This document shows, in pieces, positions 60,901-64,000 of a DNA stretch of 64,000 nt. Origin of the DNA: Owenia fusiformis (lineage: Eukaryota; Annelida; Polychaeta; Sabellida; Oweniidae); the NCBI GenBank assembly GCA_903813345.2, contig CAIIXF020000006.1, forward strand, positions 22,637,936 through 22,701,935, written 5' to 3'. The position numbers and the translations under genes are program-made. The notes beneath the pieces were generated by a model. The model was not told the DNA's origin. It worked only from the letters and a program-made list of their open reading frames with translations, and made no database searches. Position 1 is the first letter of the stretch. Every line of letters starts with the position of its first letter.

Positions 60901-62843
60901 CTTTAGATTTGACTTAAGATTTGACATTTGACCTTCAATGACCTTCTCAAAGTCAAAAAAGGTCAAAAAGGTCTTTTTTCAACTTGCTTCAAATTGACTA
61001 AATTTCTTTTTCAAAATCATCTACATGTTCTCAGAAATTCAAATCTGACTTTAGATTTGACATTTGACCTTCAATGACCTTCTCAATGTCAAAAAAGGTC
61101 AAAAAGGTATTTTTTCATCTTGCTTCAAATTGACTAAATTTTTTTTCAAAATCATCTACATGTTCTCAGAAGTTCAAATATGACTTTAGATTTGACTTTA
61201 GATTTGACATTTGACCTTCAATGACCTTCTCAATGTCAAAAAAGGTCAAAAAGGTCTTTTTTCAACTTGCTTCAAATTGACTAATTTGTTTTTTTCAAAA
61301 TCATCTATATGTTCTCAGAAATTCAAATCTGACTTTAGATTTGACATTTGACCTTTAATGACCTTCTCAGGGTCAAAAAGGTCTGTTTTCAACTTGCTTC
61401 AAATTGACTAAAAAAAATTTTCAAAATCATCTACGTGTTCTCAGAAATTCAAATCTGACTTTAGATTTGACTTAAGATTTGACATTTGACCTTCAATGAC
61501 CTTCAATGACCTTCTCAAAGTCAAAAAAGGTCAAAAAGGTCTTTTTTCAACTTGCTTCAAATTGACTAAATTTTTTTTTCAAAATCATCTACATGTTCTC
61601 AGAAATTCAAATCTGACTTTAGATTTGACATTTGACCTTTAATGACCTTCTCAAGGTCAAAAAAGGTCAAAAAGGTCTGTTTTCAACTTGCTTCAAATTG
61701 ACCACATTTTTTTTTCAAAATCATCTACATCTTTTCAGAAGTTCAAATTTGACTTTACAAGTTCTCAGAAATTCAAATCTGACTTAAGTTGAACTCATAA
61801 TATTGTGAGCAACTAGGTGGTGACATTTTGTCATGTTAATGCCTTGTTTTGATAGTATAGAATACTAAGTATATATATAGGCTAAAAAACTTCACACTCA
61901 TATTTGTCATATTCCATCAAATTTTGCCTCAGATTCATTGTTAGAGAGCTAAGCTCTCTAGATAAAAGTTGTTTTTTTTGGAATACATATACGCAAACTT
62001 GAAGTTGTACAAGTCAAGTATAGCACTCGGGGATCGCTAAAAACGAAGATAGGGTGCTTTCATCCTTCAAATCACAACAAAATATTTGGTAAGTATGTAG
62101 TTCATGAGTTCCGGTTTCAAAACAACTTAGAAATTAATTCTGCCATTGCTGGGATATTCACAAATCAATTTTTCTAATGAAATGTACTTTCCTGATTTCT
62201 TTTAGAAACCTTCCTCCCCAGTGGTATTTACGTCATTTAAAAATTAAAGTTGCAGTATAAGTTTGGCTGAAAACTTATATTGAAAGCTCTCTCTTATTAT
62301 GATAACAACCATAAACATTAACTGGTAACTGAGCAGCATTGAGCGGTCAGTAGTTAAAAATATATTATGAAATATATATAATATATATATATGTATTATA
62401 TGACCAATCAGAATATTTCACTTGAGGATCTAACAATACTAATAATTATGCAAGTAATGTAAAGTCTCGAAGGCATTTGTATATGACACTTTTCTGGAAA
62501 TTTGATATACTTTACCTCTAACTTTTGATGGATAAATATAACGACACAAACCTGTATCTGCTGAACCAGTTGATATTCCAGAAAGTCCAATCAGCAACAT
62601 CACCAGGGCAACATGCTGTAACCATGGTGTCACAATAAATAACACAGAGCTTACAATCAGGTATATCCCAAGAAGAAGTGTTTTATTTAATGTTTTGATA
62701 TTTGTAAGATACCCTGCTGACATACTCCCCAATGCTACCCCAGCAAAACGTGTTGTGAATGTGAATGACATAGTCGCTGTATCTACGTCTAGCTGGTCTC
62801 TAAGGTCTAGAAATGTCACAGCGATTAGTCCATCAGCCATACC
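57994..62843 (-). CDS. MFSD4-like (SLC60) major facilitator transporter, copy B (last two exons; first exon outside window)
   Basis: Exons 62843-62552 and 59081-57994 give 1380 nt (459 aa plus stop) in the same phases and with the same lengths or nearly so (292 nt and 1088 vs 1097 nt) as copy A. They read GMADGLIAVTFLDLRDQLDV, then LTWGQQSGPYLQGLHFSFTV, LPRYYKIKFLILLGM and TGLIPSIQISSHCLGAISVP. The exon matching copy A's first exon, with the start codon and TM1, was not found in 62844-64000, so it must lie beyond the window edge. The large loop and C-terminal tail differ most between the copies. The 3.5-kb intron is almost entirely mobile or satellite DNA. Same predicted role as copy A. Confidence 0.9.
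59148..59743 (+). mobile_element. mariner-family element with transposase relic, in copy B intron
   Basis: Ends CAGGGTGGGCC and GGCCCACCCTG with TA on both sides. The + strand retains a degenerate frame at about 59345-59450 (RSDANPSEYRVWECLQEIVS), matching the family's SPDLNPxDYxVWxxLQ block with the last catalytic acid changed. Further on (about 59500-59580) it keeps a stop-containing AISARRLK...GGPIELLF tail. Dead copy. Confidence 0.85.
59819..61855 (+). mobile_element. Hairpin-ended dispersed element, expanded copy 13, carrying an AGGTCA-rich satellite
   Basis: Left end: perfect hairpin GTCACCACCAAAAGTGGTGAC, ATATTGTTATGGTCTCCG and GGCGTCCGGCG repeats. Right end: AGGTGGTGACATTTTGTCAT and GTTAATGCCTTG. 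Between them lie about 1.8 kb of satellite. It is the second expanded member of the family and lies in the intron of transporter copy B. Confidence 0.85.
60003..61775. repeat. Satellite array, about 13 monomers of 128-159 bp, rich in TGACCT/AGGTCA
   Basis: The words TTCAACTTGCTTC and AAAATCATCTACRTGTTCTC recur at steps of roughly 130-160 bp. Length varies through extra copies of GACTTTAGATTT and AAAGGTCAAAAA. Each unit holds TTTGACCTTCAATGACCTTC, then TCAAGGTCA or a variant, then one or two AGGTC words. At least six TCAAGGTCA words are intact. Confidence 0.95.
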
Positions 62844-64000
62844 CTGTAATTTAACAAAATATCATTTTTACAGATTTATATTCATGATTCTGGATAGCAT
62901 TTGTTAACATCATAGCTATACCTTGAACCTGGGCATTTGTGGTCAGTTATAGTACATTTGTCTTGTAATTGAGAGTCTCTAATACTTATTTGTGTCAACA
63001 GTATGATATTAGGGAGGTTAAGATATAGAGGTTCTTGTAGGAGTACCTGTGCAAGATCGTTTATTCTTGATGAGCTTTGATAATTCTTCTTTATTGTGTC
63101 GCAGACGAGATAAAAAAAACATTATTAAAGCGAGTCAAGATGAATGGACGATATTGCACAGGTATGAGCACAAGAAAGTTTTTCTCATATGACTCTAAAT
63201 TATGCCATGTTTTCACATTTTTATGATAAAAATGAGTGAAAATAGCTTCAAATTAATGGAACTTCATCTTTCAATTGTTATGACGTCATAACAGTGTTGT
63301 AGATAACACATGGTTACGCGTGGCAACAAAGTCCGATTGTTATGACGTCACAACTTATTTTGTAGAATGAGCATGGATACTCATAGTAACAGTGTATCTG
63401 TTGTCATGTTGATGATGTTTTTAAACCTGTGATGTCATGAGTAAATCTCATCTTGCACGTGTGACTTTTTTGGATGAATATGGCAATATCTTGCATGGGG
63501 TAAAGATGGCTGTATCTATGAGAAAAAAGGTTTTTGTTTCCCCAGGGGTTGAAATATTACACGCTCACCTTCTCTTAAAAACTTGTAACCTATATTTAAC
63601 CTCCCCATTGATTAGGTTCTGTGACTTCTGTCCCAGATTCAGTCTGAATATAGAAAGTCGTAATCAGAAAAATTGCTGAAAATGATAGCTGACCATGCAC
63701 AAATGCTTGATCCATTACTAAGGGGGTTTAATTTTATGACATTTTAACTAGCCTGGTATTTCAGTTTATGGTTTTACTCCTATCGTTCAGTTTATACAAT
63801 TTTAATGATATCTGTATGTTTCACGATATTTAACTCTAATGTTTCCTTATACATTTGTTAGTTTGTTCTTTAATTTGTTCTTTCCCAAGAGGTGACCTTG
63901 GGTTTCCTCATTTGTGGTGACATAAGAAACATATTGTGGTGATTCAGATCGAGCAAAAGCTAGGCAAAATATGCATGTATCTTATTTAATGTATAGACAC
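62844..64000. other. Intron or 5' region of transporter copy B; no exon recognised
   Basis: Contains a roughly 62-bp tandem duplication at 63275-63400. Each copy starts ATTGTTATGACGTCA and so carries a perfect CRE-type TGACGTCA. A fragment of the hairpin family (TTGTGGTGACATAAG) lies near 63913. Nothing coding was identified. Confidence 0.55.

Noticed and set aside
1-64000. tRNA, rRNA and other structural RNA genes
   Set aside because: No cloverleaf with A/B-box pattern and no rRNA-like block was noticed by eye. A dedicated scan was not possible here.

Overview
This window is AT-rich, intron-dense eukaryotic DNA. Splice sites are GT-AG, introns are short to medium, and non-autonomous transposons with foldback (palindromic) structure are very numerous. 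The gene set (WIPI4/WDR45, INTS12, PLAC8-like, MFSD4-like transporters, a membrane carboxylesterase) points to an animal. The intron and repeat style suggests a marine invertebrate, but the species or phylum cannot be fixed from sequence alone. No operons, CRISPR arrays, rRNA or tRNA genes were recognised.

Layout. 123-623: a terminal exon of an unidentified gene on the + strand, reading frame uncertain, with a poly(A) signal at 828. 1045-1740: a hAT-type MITE with an 8-bp target duplication. 2244-8379 (-): a complete 11-exon WDR45/WIPI4 autophagy gene, 350 aa. 9194-12540 (+): a complete 4-exon secreted JmjC (FIH-like cupin) oxygenase, 553 aa, head-to-head with WDR45; a palindromic MITE pair occupies most of their 814-bp spacer. 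12.5-22.3 kb: no recognised gene, but several foldback elements, two of them near-perfect palindromes with 5-bp target duplications. 22366-25249 (+): a 3-exon PLAC8/cornifelin-like gene, 123 aa. 25.3-33.7 kb: repeats and one orphan exon-like block (28842-28989, -). 33735-42343 (-): a complete 10-exon type II membrane carboxylesterase/cholinesterase-like gene, 691 aa. 44.4-45.8 kb (-): a decayed non-LTR retrotransposon. 48309-51017 (+): the first four coding exons of INTS12, stopping inside the PHD finger. 51770-55118 (-) and 57994-62843 (-): two tandem paralogous MFS transporters of MFSD4 (SLC60) type; the first is complete (512 aa), the second lacks its first exon, which lies beyond the window.

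The genes form no obvious pathway and look like ordinary chromosomal neighbours. The noteworthy layer is the mobile DNA. One dispersed family with a terminal GTCACCAC...GTGGTGAC hairpin has about a dozen copies. In two introns, copies carry unrelated long satellite arrays in their core (about 162-bp monomers at 35.2-36.5 kb; about 130-160-bp monomers at 60.0-61.8 kb), a layout like that of Helentron-type (HINE/pearl-like) elements. The second satellite is built largely from nuclear-receptor half-sites (AGGTCA). I found no convincing new multi-gene biological system. The strongest leads are this satellite-carrying family, the palindromes, the JmjC protein with a thioredoxin-like N-terminus, the interrupted INTS12 gene and the orphan exon.
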